DNA of 64,000 nucleotides from Scolanthus callimorphus (taxonomy: Eukaryota; Cnidaria; Anthozoa; Actiniaria; Edwardsiidae), in the NCBI GenBank assembly GCA_033964015.1, contig CM066918.1:25875387-25939386 (forward strand). Reading direction: 5' to 3'. The translations under genes were made by a program, and so were the position numbers. Positions 38,354 through 50,862 of this stretch are shown in pieces; position 1 is the stretch's first letter; every line of letters starts with the position of its first letter. The notes beneath the pieces were generated by a model. That model was not told where the DNA came from. It made no database searches and worked only from the letters and a program-made list of their open reading frames with translations.

Positions 38354-38500
38354 TGGACTGATGAGAAACTAACAGAATACCAAATAACCATATGCAGTGA
38401 TGTCTTGTTTACTGATATTAGTTGGTAGACACAAGTCTTCTTATTTTGAAGTAATTATGTAACACATGTTTGAATAAAATTTCAATTGCTCCATATGATG
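38354..38500 (+). other. 3' UTR terminal exon with poly(A) signal
   Basis: An acceptor (ttaatttttctttacag) ends at 38353 and pairs with the donor at 37849 in the 3' UTR. AATAAA stands at 38473-38478. The cleavage point is estimated. Confidence 0.65.
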
Positions 38501-38549
38501 TTATGTGTATATTTGAAATATAAGTGATGTCTCATTGTTTTTCTGTTAC

Positions 38550-38654
38550 GCCAGTCAAACCATCTATAGTTCTTGCCCTGTTTCGCCTACTTTCTGTCGC
38601 AATAACGAGCACCCATTGAAGCACTAGGCGAAACAGGGCGAGAACCTGACTGGC
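38550..38654. mobile_element. TTGCCCTGTTTCG hairpin MITE, copy 2
   Basis: gccagtcaaa and ttcttgccctgtttcgccta at the left pair with taggcgaaacagggcgagaa and ctgactggc at the right. The ends match those at 11456-11562. Confidence 0.82.
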
Positions 38655-41271
38655 TTAACTCGACATAGTTGAATGGCCAGGAGACAATAGCCTAGCAACT
38701 CGTATCACTTGCCATGTAAATACGACGAACAGAAAAACAGAAAATATATGAAGAGGCAGGTCACCTCACCTGGCCATGGTCCCACAGCTAGCCGGGGTCC
38801 GCCACCTCTGGTTTGGCTGGTGGGACGGAAAATTAAACCCACAATAAAAACATGCTTTGAAATAATCAAAGAGGTTCGTGGACTCCAGATTCCAACCCAC
38901 TGGATTCTGGATGCCAAATCCATCGTGGATCAGGATTCCAATAAAATATTAACGGCATTTGGTGCAATTTAAAAAGACGAGAGAAAAAAGATGTGAGTTC
39001 TGTGTTCGATTCTCAAATTCTAGACCGACTTTGTCGTGAGTCGCAAAATGGTGAAGTTGGTCATAATCTGCAGATAGCCATCTTTTTCTTCCATCTTTTC
39101 TTATGCAGTGGAAAGCATATTTTGAGAAAGACAGATTGAAAGGTAGTCACCATTGGCGACCATAGTTCTGATGTTTGCACCGAGTTTGCTTGAAATAGTT
39201 TGTCCTGTAGATGAGGATCATGGTTCGACTCTAGAGAAGAGGACCGTCATCGGAGAATCTTAGATCCTTCCCCGGGGGTGGGGGGGGGGGGGGACCCCAT
39301 ATTTTTTGGTCGGGGATGATCGTCGTATCTTTTAGGGGTTAAAATCGCGATGGTTTGGTCTCTTTTAGGGGTGATCGTGATCTTCAATAAATTTTAGGGA
39401 GATTGGTATTTTTTAGGGCCGAAACTGTGTCCAAATCGTTTTTTCTTATGATGGTGCTTCTAAAAACCGTGTAAGAAAGAGAGATTATTCGATTCGAGAA
39501 GACGATAAATTAGAAACAAACACGGAAATTTCTTGATGGGTATCTTTCACCTGTTACTTGTGTCCTTCGCGCCTACTTGGTACATAAGACCTCATCTTTT
39601 AGGGTAAAATTTTTTTGAGCCACGCCATGGCCCGCCATGTTTGGTATCTTTTAGGGGTGAAACTGAAAATTTTCGACGATCATCCCCGACAAAAAAATAT
39701 TGGAGTCTCCCCCCCCCCCCTCCCGGGGGATCCTTCAGATGGGAGAGGGTTCAATGGGGTACCTGTCAGTTTGTCACGTGTGTTGACTGTCGTATAATCC
39801 AGTAGATAATAATGAGTAATGCCCTATACAGTGTACCGAGAACATTCCACTCAAGGCACTTCTCGATGCATGATGTTCCTCAGTGCGAAGATATGATCCC
39901 CCAAAACTCTATTATTTTTAAACAACAATATCATTTATGTGATCTCCGGCGTGATCACCGAAGATCGGGTTCATTAAACGAAATTATTCGTAAGCGACAT
40001 TGAATACTAATTTTTTTTTTTTAATGACTGAGAATCTGAAAGCCATGTCGCTCTGTCATTTAGGCGAGGAAAACAAAGTCTTATGCGAGTTACGCAAGGA
40101 AATCAGAATTTCGAATTATGCGAGGTTAGCCCGCAGAACGCGAGGACTGTTGGCAGAGGTCTAGTATACCTCACCCATCGCGCTAAATAAAACGTAGCAA
40201 CACAAAAGATATACGAAAACTTGACTTTATTATCCATATTATTATCCACTAAGTCGACTAATAACTAGTCGCCTGTTCTGAACATCGTTTATCCACTTTT
40301 ACCATTCCATTCTTCGCATATCCACAAGCTAATCACAAGCAGCAACAACCAAATACTTTATGGTGGGAAGCCTGTGGCTACATTCAAAATGGCGCCTTTC
40401 ACGACCCTTTCCACCTTCCACTCGCTCGACTTTCTTCTCGATACAAATAGAAAACGCGTTGATTTAAGAGCACAGGACGACTAGTACTCAACAGGTAAGG
40501 TACAATTCTCTTAATTCATTACGTACGTTTGCAGATTTAAGCTCGCTTACGTAAAGTACACCAGAATGAAAATATCCCGAATTCGCCTTTGTCACGGCGC
40601 CACCATTTTGTTTCCAGAATGACCCGGCAAAGCAGAAAAAAGCAATGAGCCAATCAACTGTTTGGTTCTTAAACAAATAAGAGTACTTTTTGGTAGCTTG
40701 GCCAACGTTTGTACCATAAATCCCAGCATCAGGCTTCGCTTTCCAACATGAGCAAACCCGCACGCTGCTTCATCTCGTTTCCATTCTGAATAAATCGGCT
40801 GAAAATTCAAGATGGCGCTTGTGTGACAAAGGCCAATGGAGCGTCGAGATGAAGATATAAAGTAACCTTAAAGATTATTAATTGAGTTGATCGGGCATTT
40901 TGGAGTCTGGTAAATAAGAAAACCGTGCGAGTCATGACTGCGAGCCATGCCGAAAATAGCGAGCAAAGAATTAAGTTGCAAGCCAAGTTCATGTGTGAAC
41001 CAGCCCTAAGAAGTGAAGTGAACAAAGAGTGGATAAAGTTAGAAGTGAGGCAACCCTGAAGTGCTGTAACTTTAGGGCCCAACATTATTTTTTTTTTGCA
41101 TGGTGCCATTGAAGACCCATTTCACTCGCCAAAAAGCAATACACTGTATGTAATCACCACATAAACATGGATCTCAGCTGAACTTAGAAAGATCATGTGC
41201 CATTTGGCAACTACAGTGTAGCTCTAAAACTTTGGTCACCAAGCCCCCAAATTTAGTCACCATTGGCAACA
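38655..41271. other. Intergenic stretch, no confident gene
   Basis: Apart from the element at 39301-39700 nothing is certain. A CAG|GTAAGG donor-like site at 40495 follows a region around 40380-40494 that could be a first exon, but no start codon or protein supports it. The minus-strand ORFs at 40488-40810 have no recognised domain. Confidence 0.5.
39301..39700. mobile_element. GGGGATGATCGTCG-ended element, copy 2 (most complete)
   Basis: attttttggtcggggatgat at the left is exactly mirrored by atcatccccgacaaaaaaat at the right. The 400-bp interior is non-coding. Confidence 0.87.
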
Positions 41272-42719
41272 ATAATTGGAGGGGTTGGTTCGATAACAAC
41301 CTAAGTGACTATTCAGACTGTTTTTCGTTTTTTTTTAATTCTGCACAAATCATGTTCAAATAGTCTAAAACTAACTTCTCTATAGTTTTCCCCGCCAAAA
41401 ATCGTGGCGAGAACGATGTAAAACGGCCTTAGCCTAAACCCTAAACTCAAACTAACCCGAACTTAAATCTAACCCGAGGCTAAATCTAACCCTAAAACTG
41501 GCAGTACTAAGCCTAAGGGTTTGCCTATAATAACCACATAGATTTGTCTATTGTTTTAATTCAAAAGAGCTTTTCATCCTACCTGGCGCATTGTTAACCC
41601 TTTGTAGCCCGAATTTATTGCAATTTCGCTTATTCAGAGCCCGAATTTATTGCAATTTCGCTTATTCAGAGCCCAAATTTATTGCAATTTCGCTTATTTA
41701 GAGGACCAGAGATCCATAAGAAAAAAGGTCTCCCTGGTAACAAGAAATACCGCTGTTTCTGAAGACTAAGGGCTCGTGAAAAGTGAGGCATGTGTTCTGT
41801 AAAAGTCGCTTTATAGTGCTTTTTTCCAGTCATTTTCTACTACAGGAGCCACTTTGCTTGCATCATCAAGCAAACAAAGTTGGTAGAGACCAGCTTGTGG
41901 AAGAACTCACAAGTGGGGAGCACATTTTATGAGCAAAATCGAGTCACAGACAATTTGCAGGCCGTGTGATGACTCTTGAGTATTATGAAGCTTCCTGGTC
42001 GTTCTGTAGCTGGAGTTCAGCACTGTCAAGACAATTTGGGTTAGTTTTGAATCCAAAGAATGCATTCAGCGCAATATTTAGTTGACAGGTGCGAGTGACT
42101 TGGCACCGGGGATTACGAGCTAAGTGCTGTCATTTTTTTTTCAGTTTTACCCACAATGCTTTGCGTTTGAAAAACAGGAAAAGATGTGAACGCGTTAGTA
42201 AGCCAAATTAAATGGCTGCTGCTTGGCCCGTTGCGGCATTGGGATGGAATAAGTGAAGGAAATTACCGGTACATGAAATAAGGTGGAATTTTGCTTTGAA
42301 CATTGGGTTTTGGCTTTTAACTGACTGTTTTGCCATAAAAATTGGAGTTCAAAAATCATGTTTTCCAGGCTTGTTATACAGCGTTAAAACGCATATTTTC
42401 AAATTCTCCTGAAAACAAACCATCATATCCACCAACAACTTGGACTTGGTGACTTTTTGTTAGAAAAAAATGAGGAGCGTTGTAGTTGTCACTTTGTTCT
42501 CTCAGTTTCAGAATGATGTGATTTTTCAAAGCACACTAGATGATAAAGCCACTGGTTAGAGGCCATTTTACAGCATTCTCGCAGGAATTTTTTTTTGGAA
42601 AATACAGAGAGGCTAGTTTTAGGCTATTGTAACAAGGTTTCAGCAGTTTGTTTGTCAAAAATCGAAAAACAGTCTGAATAGTCACTTAGGTTGTTAGCGA
42701 ACCAACCCCTCCAATTATG
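41272..42719. mobile_element. 1.45-kb element with about 56-bp terminal inverted repeats
   Basis: ataattggaggggttggttc at the left is matched by gaaccaacccctccaattat at the right, and pairing extends through aacaacctaagtgactattc. Inside are three 32-bp repeats (41611-41700) and a degenerate taaccct-like stretch (41433-41500). No transposase ORF is seen. Confidence 0.85.
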
Positions 42720-42904
42720 GTAGCAATGTTGGGCCCTGACCTCTACATTTGACACTAAACCTCCAAAATTAATACTAATTGTGAATGAATGCAAAACAAA
42801 ATGCACCCTTCTTTGGTTTTGAGGTTGTCTAGATCACAAAATTGATTTAACTTTACACTATTTGCTTTGCTTGTCATAGAAAACCCTTTTTGTTTTGTTT
42901 TGCA

Positions 42905-43042
42905 GAAAATTAAGCTAACCCTACCAGCTGCCATAGCCTCCTCCGCAGGCAACGCTCGAAAGAAAAAAAAGGTGGACGAAGGCAGCTCGGGTTCCTGTGG
43001 AGAAACTGCGAGCATGCAGTGCAACACGGTGGTCCTGTGGTG
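42905..43042 (+). other. Possible orphan exon
   Basis: After a good acceptor (ttttgttttgttttgcag, ending near 42904) an open frame encodes KIKLTLPAAIASSAG, then ARKKKKVDEGSSGSC, and ends at TGA after about 45 codons. There is no recognised homology and no convincing upstream partner. Confidence 0.2.
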
Positions 43043-43136
43043 AAGCGACGAGCACGCAGCATGAGGAGCTGAGCACCAGCGTTGAGTCTGGTGTCAAATC
43101 AAATAGGATTTCTTGTGACTAACACAGAGAGATTTC

Positions 43137-43542
43137 TGGGGTGCATACCATTCCTGTTGGGGGCTCAGATTTTTTCTGAGCAATTTTAAGTACACATCAT
43201 TTCCCTATAACTTCATATCGGCTGGTTGGTTGGCATACCATTTTGTCAAGGAAAACCAATTGGGTTGATTGTGTGTCCACTGGTACAAAACATTCCAGTT
43301 GGGGTGAAATTCTTAGTGGAATGATGCTTACCATTTGTTAATTTCTATTTCAGTAAGAACTGATTACTTTATTCGGTCATATAACCAGTTGGAGTACCAA
43401 AGGTATGAACCTGCATTACTATCACATTATTTGTTCACCCTCAGAGCTTATCCACTTGTTCCAAAAGGAGACAAAAAAATGACTGTACCAATTCATTACA
43501 ACTGGAATTTCTGGGTTGTTTTGACAAAATGGTAAGCACCCC
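43137..43542. mobile_element. GGGGTGCATACCATT-ended element
   Basis: ggggtgcataccatt at the left and aatggtaagcacccc at the right are inverted ends. Interior phrases (gtacaaaacattcc, gttggggtgaaat) recur at 63709-63992, a second, diverged copy. Confidence 0.78.
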
Positions 43543-43609
43543 TAGTGACTGAAAAAGCATGGAACACAAAATGGTCGCTACATGGCATGGAACCATGGGG
43601 GACTCCCAC

Positions 43610-43884
43610 ATTTTTAGATCGGGGATGATCGTTGTATCTTTTAGGGGTTGAAATCGTGGGGTTTGGTCTCTTTTAGGGGTGATCTTGATCTGCAATAAGA
43701 TTAAAGAGAGGGCTCTAAAACAGCAGCAAAACACAAGGCACACTTTAGAATCCTTTTAAAAAGTAGAGTACTTGATTACTCGTGATGGGTATCTTCTAGG
43801 GTAAAAAAAATTTTTTTGAGCCACACCTTTTTGGTCCTATCTTTTAGTGGTGAAACTGAAAATTCCAACGATAGAAAAAAAAAA
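43610..43884. mobile_element. GGGGATGATCGTCG element, copy 3 (shortened)
   Basis: It begins tttttagatcggggatgatc and retains tatcttttaggggttgaaat and gaaactgaaaattccaacga. It is internally deleted compared with 39301-39700. Confidence 0.78.
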
Positions 43885-44282
43885 TGGAACAGCTACATAG
43901 CGGAGTGCAAGTGCAATGCAACATGGGAAGGCATAGCATTGTTGCAAAGGACCATGGGAAGGAACATGCCTTGGTATACAATAATGTAAGTACTTTATAG
44001 CACTTGCCAAAAGAAACTCACTTATAGCTAGGAGCCAGACACCAACAACAAAATTCCAACCACAAGACTACCAAACTGAGACAGATATGTATTTATTGTG
44101 TGAGTACATTGTCCTGAACATTAATTTTTAAGAAGTTAAGCCAGTCAGAAAGCAAGTACAGAACAAAGGATATTGACTTGAGAAATATTAGCTTATCTCT
44201 AATTAATTTTGAACATTATGAGCAGAAATCACTTCACAAAACTTAATTACATAGTTCAGGTATTAAATTTGAATCTCTGAAT

Positions 44283-44478
44283 GTGTGGTTCCAGAAAATA
44301 TCCATAACCCCCCCACCCCACGGAAGGGTGTTGAAAAGTGACCCCCCCCACCCCTCTGGAATTTCCGAGGAAAATACAGTATTTGTATGTAAATGATCAG
44401 GTATATTGACCCCCCCACCCCTCCGGAATTTCCAATGCCCTTCCGTAGGGGGGTATGGATAATTTATGGAACCACACA
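44283..44478. mobile_element. GTGTGGTTCCAGAAA MITE, copy 1
   Basis: gtgtggttccagaaaatatc at the left and ttatggaaccacac at the right are inverted ends around G/C-homopolymer-rich segments with ggaatttcc. Further copies are at 45019, 45410, 49799 and 50523. Confidence 0.85.
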
Positions 44479-45018
44479 ATAAACAAACTTTTGTGTGGGA
44501 TGGCCTGGTTGTGGTAGTATAGTCACACAGTAACATCCTAGCTAAGAGTGGGGTTTTTTTCATATAAAATGAAAATGTTCCAGAACTTAAAATCAAATAA
44601 GAAGTAATAGACCCTTTGCAGTTTCTCTGTCACATGTTTGTATTGGAGAGCGAAAATTGAAACATAGTTGAACTGTATTTCTTTAATACATGTACCTTCT
44701 GATTAAAAAACTTGGTAAATCAATTTGAATATGTAGACTATGGTACATGTATCTCAATGAATAATTTCTTGGCAAACAAGTAAGCTAAAAAGTTTATTTG
44801 CTCTCCAGTTTGATTTACCCTAGGGAGTCAAAACATCTATTTGCAGGTTCATAAAAAATAACAAGCACATGTTTGTTCAGCTGCAAAGGTCCTATTACTC
44901 ATTGTTTGTCTGTTGTTTGTCTTATCTTCTTTTCGTGGGTTTTAGAGTCATTTTCAAGTGCAAAATCCAATGTAGTTATCTCTCCTATCTTGATTCGGGA
45001 CTACCATTGGATTTCATT

Positions 45019-45190
45019 GTGTGTTTCCAAAAAATATCCATACCAACCCCCCCCCCCCCCCCCCCCCCCTGGAATTTCTGAAGAAAAAATATAGTGTTTG
45101 TATGGAAAAGATCAGGTAAATTGACCCCCCATCCCTCTGGAATTTCCAATTCCTTCCGTAGGGGGTATGGATATTTTTTGGAAACACACA
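45019..45190. mobile_element. GTGTGGTTCCAGAAA MITE, copy 2
   Basis: It has the same end phrases (gtgtgtttccaaaaaatatc and gatattttttggaaacacac) and a long poly-C run at 45048-45069. Confidence 0.82.
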
Positions 45191-45409
45191 TTCTCTAAAA
45201 GTGCTCTTGAATCCCTGGAGAAAGTCAATCACCAGATAAACAATTAAGGAGCAAGTGAAATACAGTAAACACCCGCATATAAGAACAGCCCATTTCACGG
45301 TCAGCCTGAATAACTGTAACTGGTTCTTATAAAATGGGTATCTAAAATGGCAAATTTCAGCCTGATGCTCTTAATCCATTTGTTCTTATGTGCAGGTGTT
45401 TTTTGTAAT

Positions 45410-45592
45410 GTGTGTTTCCAGAAATTATCCATACCCCCCCTACGGAAGGGATTGGGGGGAGGGGGGGGGGTCAATTTACCTGATCTTTTCCATACAAATA
45501 CTGTATTTTTCTTTGGAAATTCCAGAGGGGTGGGGGGTCACTTTTCAACACCCTTCCGTCGGGGGGGTATGGATATTTTTTGGAACCACACA
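45410..45592. mobile_element. GTGTGGTTCCAGAAA MITE, copy 3
   Basis: It has the ends gtgtgtttccagaaattatc and gatattttttggaaccacac, in the opposite internal orientation to copy 2. Confidence 0.82.
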
Positions 45593-45723
45593 ATGCTTAA
45601 TAATGTTCATCATCAACCAAGAGCCTTTGCAGGCTATAAGTCAATCAGAGCACCTGAAAAACAATGGTTTAATTTGAAAACTAAAGAAAATGGCTTGCAA
45701 AGCAGCTGGTTGATGATGGGCCT

Positions 45724-47047
45724 TTAAAATGCCACTAGTACCTAATTTGTCTCTTACTCGAAATTCCACCAAATTTGGCACACAGGTACTAGAGTACTAG
45801 ACATCATGATCTTCAGCTTTACTCCATTTATTTTGCCAGAGGTTGAAAGGAAAATAGTGTATTTCACCCCAAAGTTCGATCCTACAGGTAATGAAATCAA
45901 TGAGGTCCACAAATTCAGACCCCCAAGATATACCGCGCATGTGACAATATGTGATCTCAGCCCAGCACAGGGAGCCCAAACTGAAACTTAAATGTGTCTT
46001 TTTCTCTATTTTTTAGGTCAGCTCTACAAAAAATAAGTTGGACTGTAATATGTCTTAGTTCTCCGGTTCTAGTTGTCACATTTTGAACTAGTTTTATCAT
46101 TGTTTTAATAGACTTCGTATATGCAGGTAAAAATCTATCAATCAGTTTTTCTCGATTTCTGTTGGATTGAAGTTCACGACATTTTGCAATGGCCAATCCA
46201 TACACCTGCTCAATACAAGTTTTTTCAGTTGCCAATTTTTTTTCCACAGTCCTCTGTTGGTTGTGCTTCTGGTCTGCAATATTTTGGTCCTTCAGCATTC
46301 CAGCATGCGAAAGCTGCCCACGCATAAGATGTCAAGGCAAAATTTTGCCCTTGAAACTAACCATTTTGACGACATGCTTTTTCTGGCCGTTTGACAGATT
46401 TCATTTCCATCACTGAATAGAAGAAAAAAAGGAAAGAAAGAAATGCAATAACAAAAAATGTGACAGTTCTACTATGGCATGACGTCAATAAGTAGATTAT
46501 GCCGCTTGCTGGAATGTTGAAGGATCCAAATTTGCATGAAAGATACAGCCAAGTCAAACCAACAGACCATGGTTTAGAGAAGCATGACCGACAGAGAACA
46601 TTGGAAAATTTTTTGGTGTCTTAAAAAACTTGTATTGGGCAGGTGTTCAGATTGGCCTTTGCAAATGTTGTGAACTACAATCTAACAGAAAATGTGACGA
46701 CAGAACCTCAGAACTAACACATATTACTGTCCGACTTATTCTTTGGAGAGCTGTCCTAAAAAATAGGGAAAAAGAGCTGCCCTAAAAATAGAGAAAAAGA
46801 TGCACTTAAGATCTGCAGCTTAGGCTCCCTGCGCTTGGTTGAGATCACGTCACACGCACAGTGTATCTGGGGGTCTGAATTTGTGGATCTCGAAAGTAGG
46901 ATCAAAGTTTGGGGTGAAAATACACTTTTCTTTCAACCTCTGGCAAAGTAAATGGAGTAGTGCTAAAGATCATGACGTCTAGCACAGGTGTGCCGAATTT
47001 GGTGGAATTTCAGGTAGGTGACAAAATAGGTGCTAGTGGCACTTTAA
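45724..47047. mobile_element. 1.3-kb foldback element with arms over 300 bp
   Basis: The left arm (aaatgccactagtacc, then gaaattccaccaaatttggc, then cactccattt-type words) runs to about 46070 and is mirrored from 47047 back to about 46700 with some 15 percent differences by eye. The core of about 600 bp has no recognised transposase; a 122-residue minus-strand ORF at 45957-46325 overlaps the arm and is probably chance. Confidence 0.83.
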
Positions 47048-47183
47048 GGATATCTGATATTGTATTGACTTGGTTTCTAGAGGTGTAGATACTTTGTAAA
47101 TAAAACAATGATGTTGAGAGTAGGACTAACGTTTATTCCAAGTTTACATGGTATGTAAGTACCTTTTCTGAATTAAGAAAAAA

Positions 47184-47480
47184 TCCCACAAGGCCCCTCA
47201 GACCCCAGCTGTTGATGCCCCCGTTAGCACCAGTGGTGTGTCAGCTCACTACACTCAGTACTGATACCCCAAGCTCCACACCGCTCACCAGACAGTACCT
47301 CCTCAGCTCTCAAGGCTGCAACTCTAGTGCAACAGGGTCTTACCTTCACACACGCCAGGTCTCTCACATGATTGATGTTGTCATGAGGATAGATACAAAA
47401 TACATGCAGTACATGATAATTAGACCGTCTGATAACATTCTGTTATTAAGGGAGCATGCCAGAGATCAAATCAATCCATA
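47184..47480 (+). repeat. Left arm of a 2.5-kb inverted duplication
   Basis: tcccacaaggcccctcagac and following sequence are mirrored, with divergence, at 49438-49730. The arms share coding-like text (SHKAPQTP here, SHKALKTP on the minus strand at the other arm), so they may be duplicated exon material or element ends. Confidence 0.7.
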
Positions 47481-49437
47481 TATATCTCTCCCCCTGTGGG
47501 ATATCCAACTTTTGAAACAGGCATCCTAACTTCCCCCACAATTAGGGCTGGAATGTCTATGACTCTTCTTTTGCAAATGCCAAACTGCACACTGCAAGCA
47601 TTTTTATTTTTTATTATCTTTAAAATTAATTGTTAATATTGAAAAAACTTCTTAGACATCATCAGAAATTTTATTAAGAGAAGTTTATTTGCATTTTAGA
47701 AGAAAAATGAAATTTATATACAAAACTACAATATTGTAGATTTTTAAAGTTTAACTGACAGTTGTTGGACACAAAGTGAAAAACTATGGTTGAAATGAAA
47801 TTTTTAAAACTTATGTTTTTACAGTATAGCAAACTATTGGTTCATCTCCAGTTTAGAAATAATGTAAAGCTGAGCTGCCCATGTCAGCCACTCCTTTGTT
47901 GTTGTTTTTGTTCGATATTAGAAGACGAATTACGTGTACAACTCTCATAAAAACAGCTAAAAAACAAAGTATGAGATATGATTTACCAAATTAAATCGAA
48001 AAAATGCTCTATATTCTCTAGATCAGCCGATGGAAATGGATGCTTTCTCTGACGTATCTTGTTGTGCTCTCAAAGTGGTGGCTGACACAGGCTCTTTAAA
48101 GCAAAGTGAAGCCAAACAAATCCAAAATTTATGGTGAATGCATGTTTCCATGACACCCTGCTGAACAGAAGGGGTTGAGGTGTACAATGTAACTCCTTCT
48201 TTACTTTGCAAATTTTGAATATTGATGGAACAAATCATTTTTGCCGATTATGAAATTGGGGATTGACCTCAGTACTCTATAGACTTATCCCAATGTTCAA
48301 ATATTATTTCATGGAATCATGCATTTTTCATAAACTATGTTAATGATTATTCAATATGATTAGAACAGAGAGTTAGATACTTAGGAATTCATATTCTCTG
48401 TGCTGACTGGTTGAGAAATTAAATATTAACAAATAGTGACTCAATATGTTACATGTATCTCACTGGATGTGTTTTCTGTAGAAATTTATAATATTAATTT
48501 AATTTGAAGAATTCTTGAAAGTCACTAAAGTTTGTTATACAATTTTGTATTTTATTTAATATCATTTTTATTTGTTCTTATAGTACTTGATGACATTGCC
48601 CACAGTGCCTTAAGTGATGTGCAATGGACATTTCAAGCAGGAAATTGAATTAAATTGAAGTTGACTGGCATGATGCTGAATTTCTTAGACAATGAAACTC
48701 TAAAATAATATTATTATAGTGCCAAAGCATGGCACTTACTGCAGTAAACCATCTCCGAGCCAAAAATAAAAACCTGCAAAGAGGTGTCTGCATGTTCAAA
48801 CCAAACATTCCATACTGATGACTTATTTCAGCTTAGATCTGGTCAAAAGAATTATTGAAAACAAGCATTCACATGGTTAGAGTGACCTGGTCATTGATAA
48901 GAAAATAATTTTATTGCCTGAATGGACATGCTCTAAGAACTTCATTGCCATGCTCACTTTTTTATCCACATTTTATATTCTATTAATTATATCTTTTGGC
49001 AATATTAGGGGTGGCGAATGGTAAATGTGAGATTTTCTGAGACAGCAAGATCAAGCCTAAACAAAGAGATGACCAAATTAATATTGCTTCTCATACATCC
49101 TCTGTTGCATTAATGTGTTAGAAGACGAAATTTCAAGACAGGACTGTAAAAATCTGATATTTGAGATTCACTAAGAATTTCACAAGATTCTGTAATTTCT
49201 GAATGACCATTCGCCACCCCTGATCATATTCTATTTTTTAAATGCAGAATTTTAATCTGGAATCCTCAAAACTTATTCTTACAGTTATTGGTTATTTTAT
49301 CTCCTAAAAAGTGTGCAAACCATCCGTTTACTCATTTTGGTAGCAGAGCTTCTCATCCGAGCCCGCCAAGGACTTGGATCATATTAGGATGCCTTAGGTG
49401 TTCCAAAAGTATTTTGAATAATCCCACCGACGCTAAA
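47481..49437. other. Stretch between the inverted arms
   Basis: This AT-rich DNA contains a TTAAAGAGCC MITE (47864-48100) and an AGGGGTGGCGAATGG MITE (49007-49221). The remainder has no recognised feature. Confidence 0.6.
49007..49221. mobile_element. AGGGGTGGCGAATGG MITE
   Basis: aggggtggcgaatggtaaat at the left is mirrored by gaccattcgccacccct at the right. A right-truncated copy starts at 55864 with the same 20 bases. Confidence 0.85.
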
Positions 49438-49762
49438 TATGTTTGATTTGCTCTGGCATGCTACCTTAATCTGAATGTGATCAGTCATGTACTGCATACA
49501 TTTGTACCTACCATCATGACAACATTAATCATGCAAGACACCTGGTAGATGTGAACAGCATCACCCTGTTGCACTAGAGCTGTAGCCTTGGGAGCTGAGG
49601 AGGTACTGCCTGGTGAGCAGGTACAGGAGCTGGAAGCCTCAGTACTGAGTGTAGCAAAGTTGACACACCTACCAGTTTTGACATCTGGAGCATCATTTTC
49701 AACTGGAGTCTTCAGGGCCTTGTGGGACTTGTTTTCTTTACAATGCATACATTTCTGTTCCC
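49438..49762 (-). other. Right arm of inverted duplication, exon-like on minus strand
   Basis: On the minus strand an acceptor (cttgttgttttag) ends at 49762. It opens EQKCMHCKENKSHKALKTP up to a donor ACTG|GTAGGT near 49672. The two cysteines could be half a zinc finger. There is no recognised family; it could be a transposon-captured or broken gene. Confidence 0.35.
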
Positions 49763-49798
49763 TAAAACAACAAGTAGAACAAAATAAAATTGTGTACT

Positions 49799-49993
49799 GT
49801 GTGATTCCAGAAAAAAATCCTTGCCCTCTCATGGAAGGGGGTGGAGTGGGCGTCAATTTGCCTGTTTTTTTCCATCTAATCACCTGTATTTTTTACCCAA
49901 ATCATACAAGAGTAGCAGGGGATGGGGTCATACATTTGTAACTTATTTCAACCCCTTCCAGGAGGGCCATGGATATTTTTCTGTAGTCACACA
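49799..49993. mobile_element. GTGTGGTTCCAGAAA MITE, copy 4
   Basis: Ends gtgtgattccagaaaaaaat and gatatttttctgtagtcaca are diverged versions of the family ends. Confidence 0.72.
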
Positions 49994-50522
49994 TTACAAA
50001 AAATGTTGAGCAACAGTTAAGTTGAGCCAGCACCTAAACAAAGTCCTAAGTTGTACTTTGTGCCTTTCTGGTGTTTCTTTTTGCATGAAAAATCGTAATT
50101 TCTGTATGTAAATCACCCAATCAAATCATGACTTCCCCAAGTTCTTCTACAGTATTTCCTAAAATCAAAAGAATTCAAACTCCATCCTTGGGCCAGTGTG
50201 TGAGCCTGTACTGGATTAAAGTATGATTCTTTGTTATGTGAGTTCTCAGCTTCCAAACAGACTCCCTATGCATTTCTCAAGTATAAAAAATGTCTGGCTC
50301 AACTACTGAAGCACAAAACAAAAGGGTGAAAAAATGAAAAGGCTCTAACATTTCAGGTAAAAATGGCATGAAACTCTAATTAAACTTCTGCAAGTGTGAG
50401 TCAGCTTGTCTTATAGTTTATATTATGGGAATTGAAAAAGTCTGGTCAAACTGCTGGATTAAAATAAAAGATGTTGGTAGCAAACTAGAGCCTATAGATT
50501 TATCACATTAGAGCCTTTTCAA

Positions 50523-50831
50523 ATGTGTTATCCCAGAAAAGATACGTCCCATATCACAGAGGAAATTGGAAATTCCAAGGAGCAGGGTCCGTATGCATTC
50601 TGGAATATCCTGGATTTTCATTTTGTTCCTGGAAAGTCCTTGAAAGTTCAGGAATTTGAAGGAAAATCCTTTAAACTCCTGGAAAAATGTTTCCTCTCAA
50701 ATGTGGTTGAATCAATTAGTTTTGTGAATCTTTAATATTTTGGACTGCAAATTATGACATCCTCCAGGGAGTGCTCAAAGTAAGTTAATTTCCTCTGTGG
50801 TATGGATATGGATCATTTCTGGAGGTACACA
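50523..50831. mobile_element. GTGTGGTTCCAGAAA MITE, copy 5 (enlarged)
   Basis: atgtgttatcccagaaaaga and gatcatttctggaggtacac mark the ends; the interior is longer and contains ctggaaagtccttgaaagtt, like sequence near 23205-23475. Confidence 0.6.
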
Positions 50832-50862
50832 ACAATTCACTCAGTTACAGGATTTTATGCTA

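Noticed and set aside
41433..41500. Interstitial telomere repeat (taaccct-like words)
   Set aside because: The words are degenerate (aactcaaactaacccgaact) and no two adjacent units are exact.
45957..46325. 122-codon minus-strand ORF as a transposase
   Set aside because: It overlaps the inverted arm of the 45724-47047 element and shows no catalytic motif or homology that I recognise.
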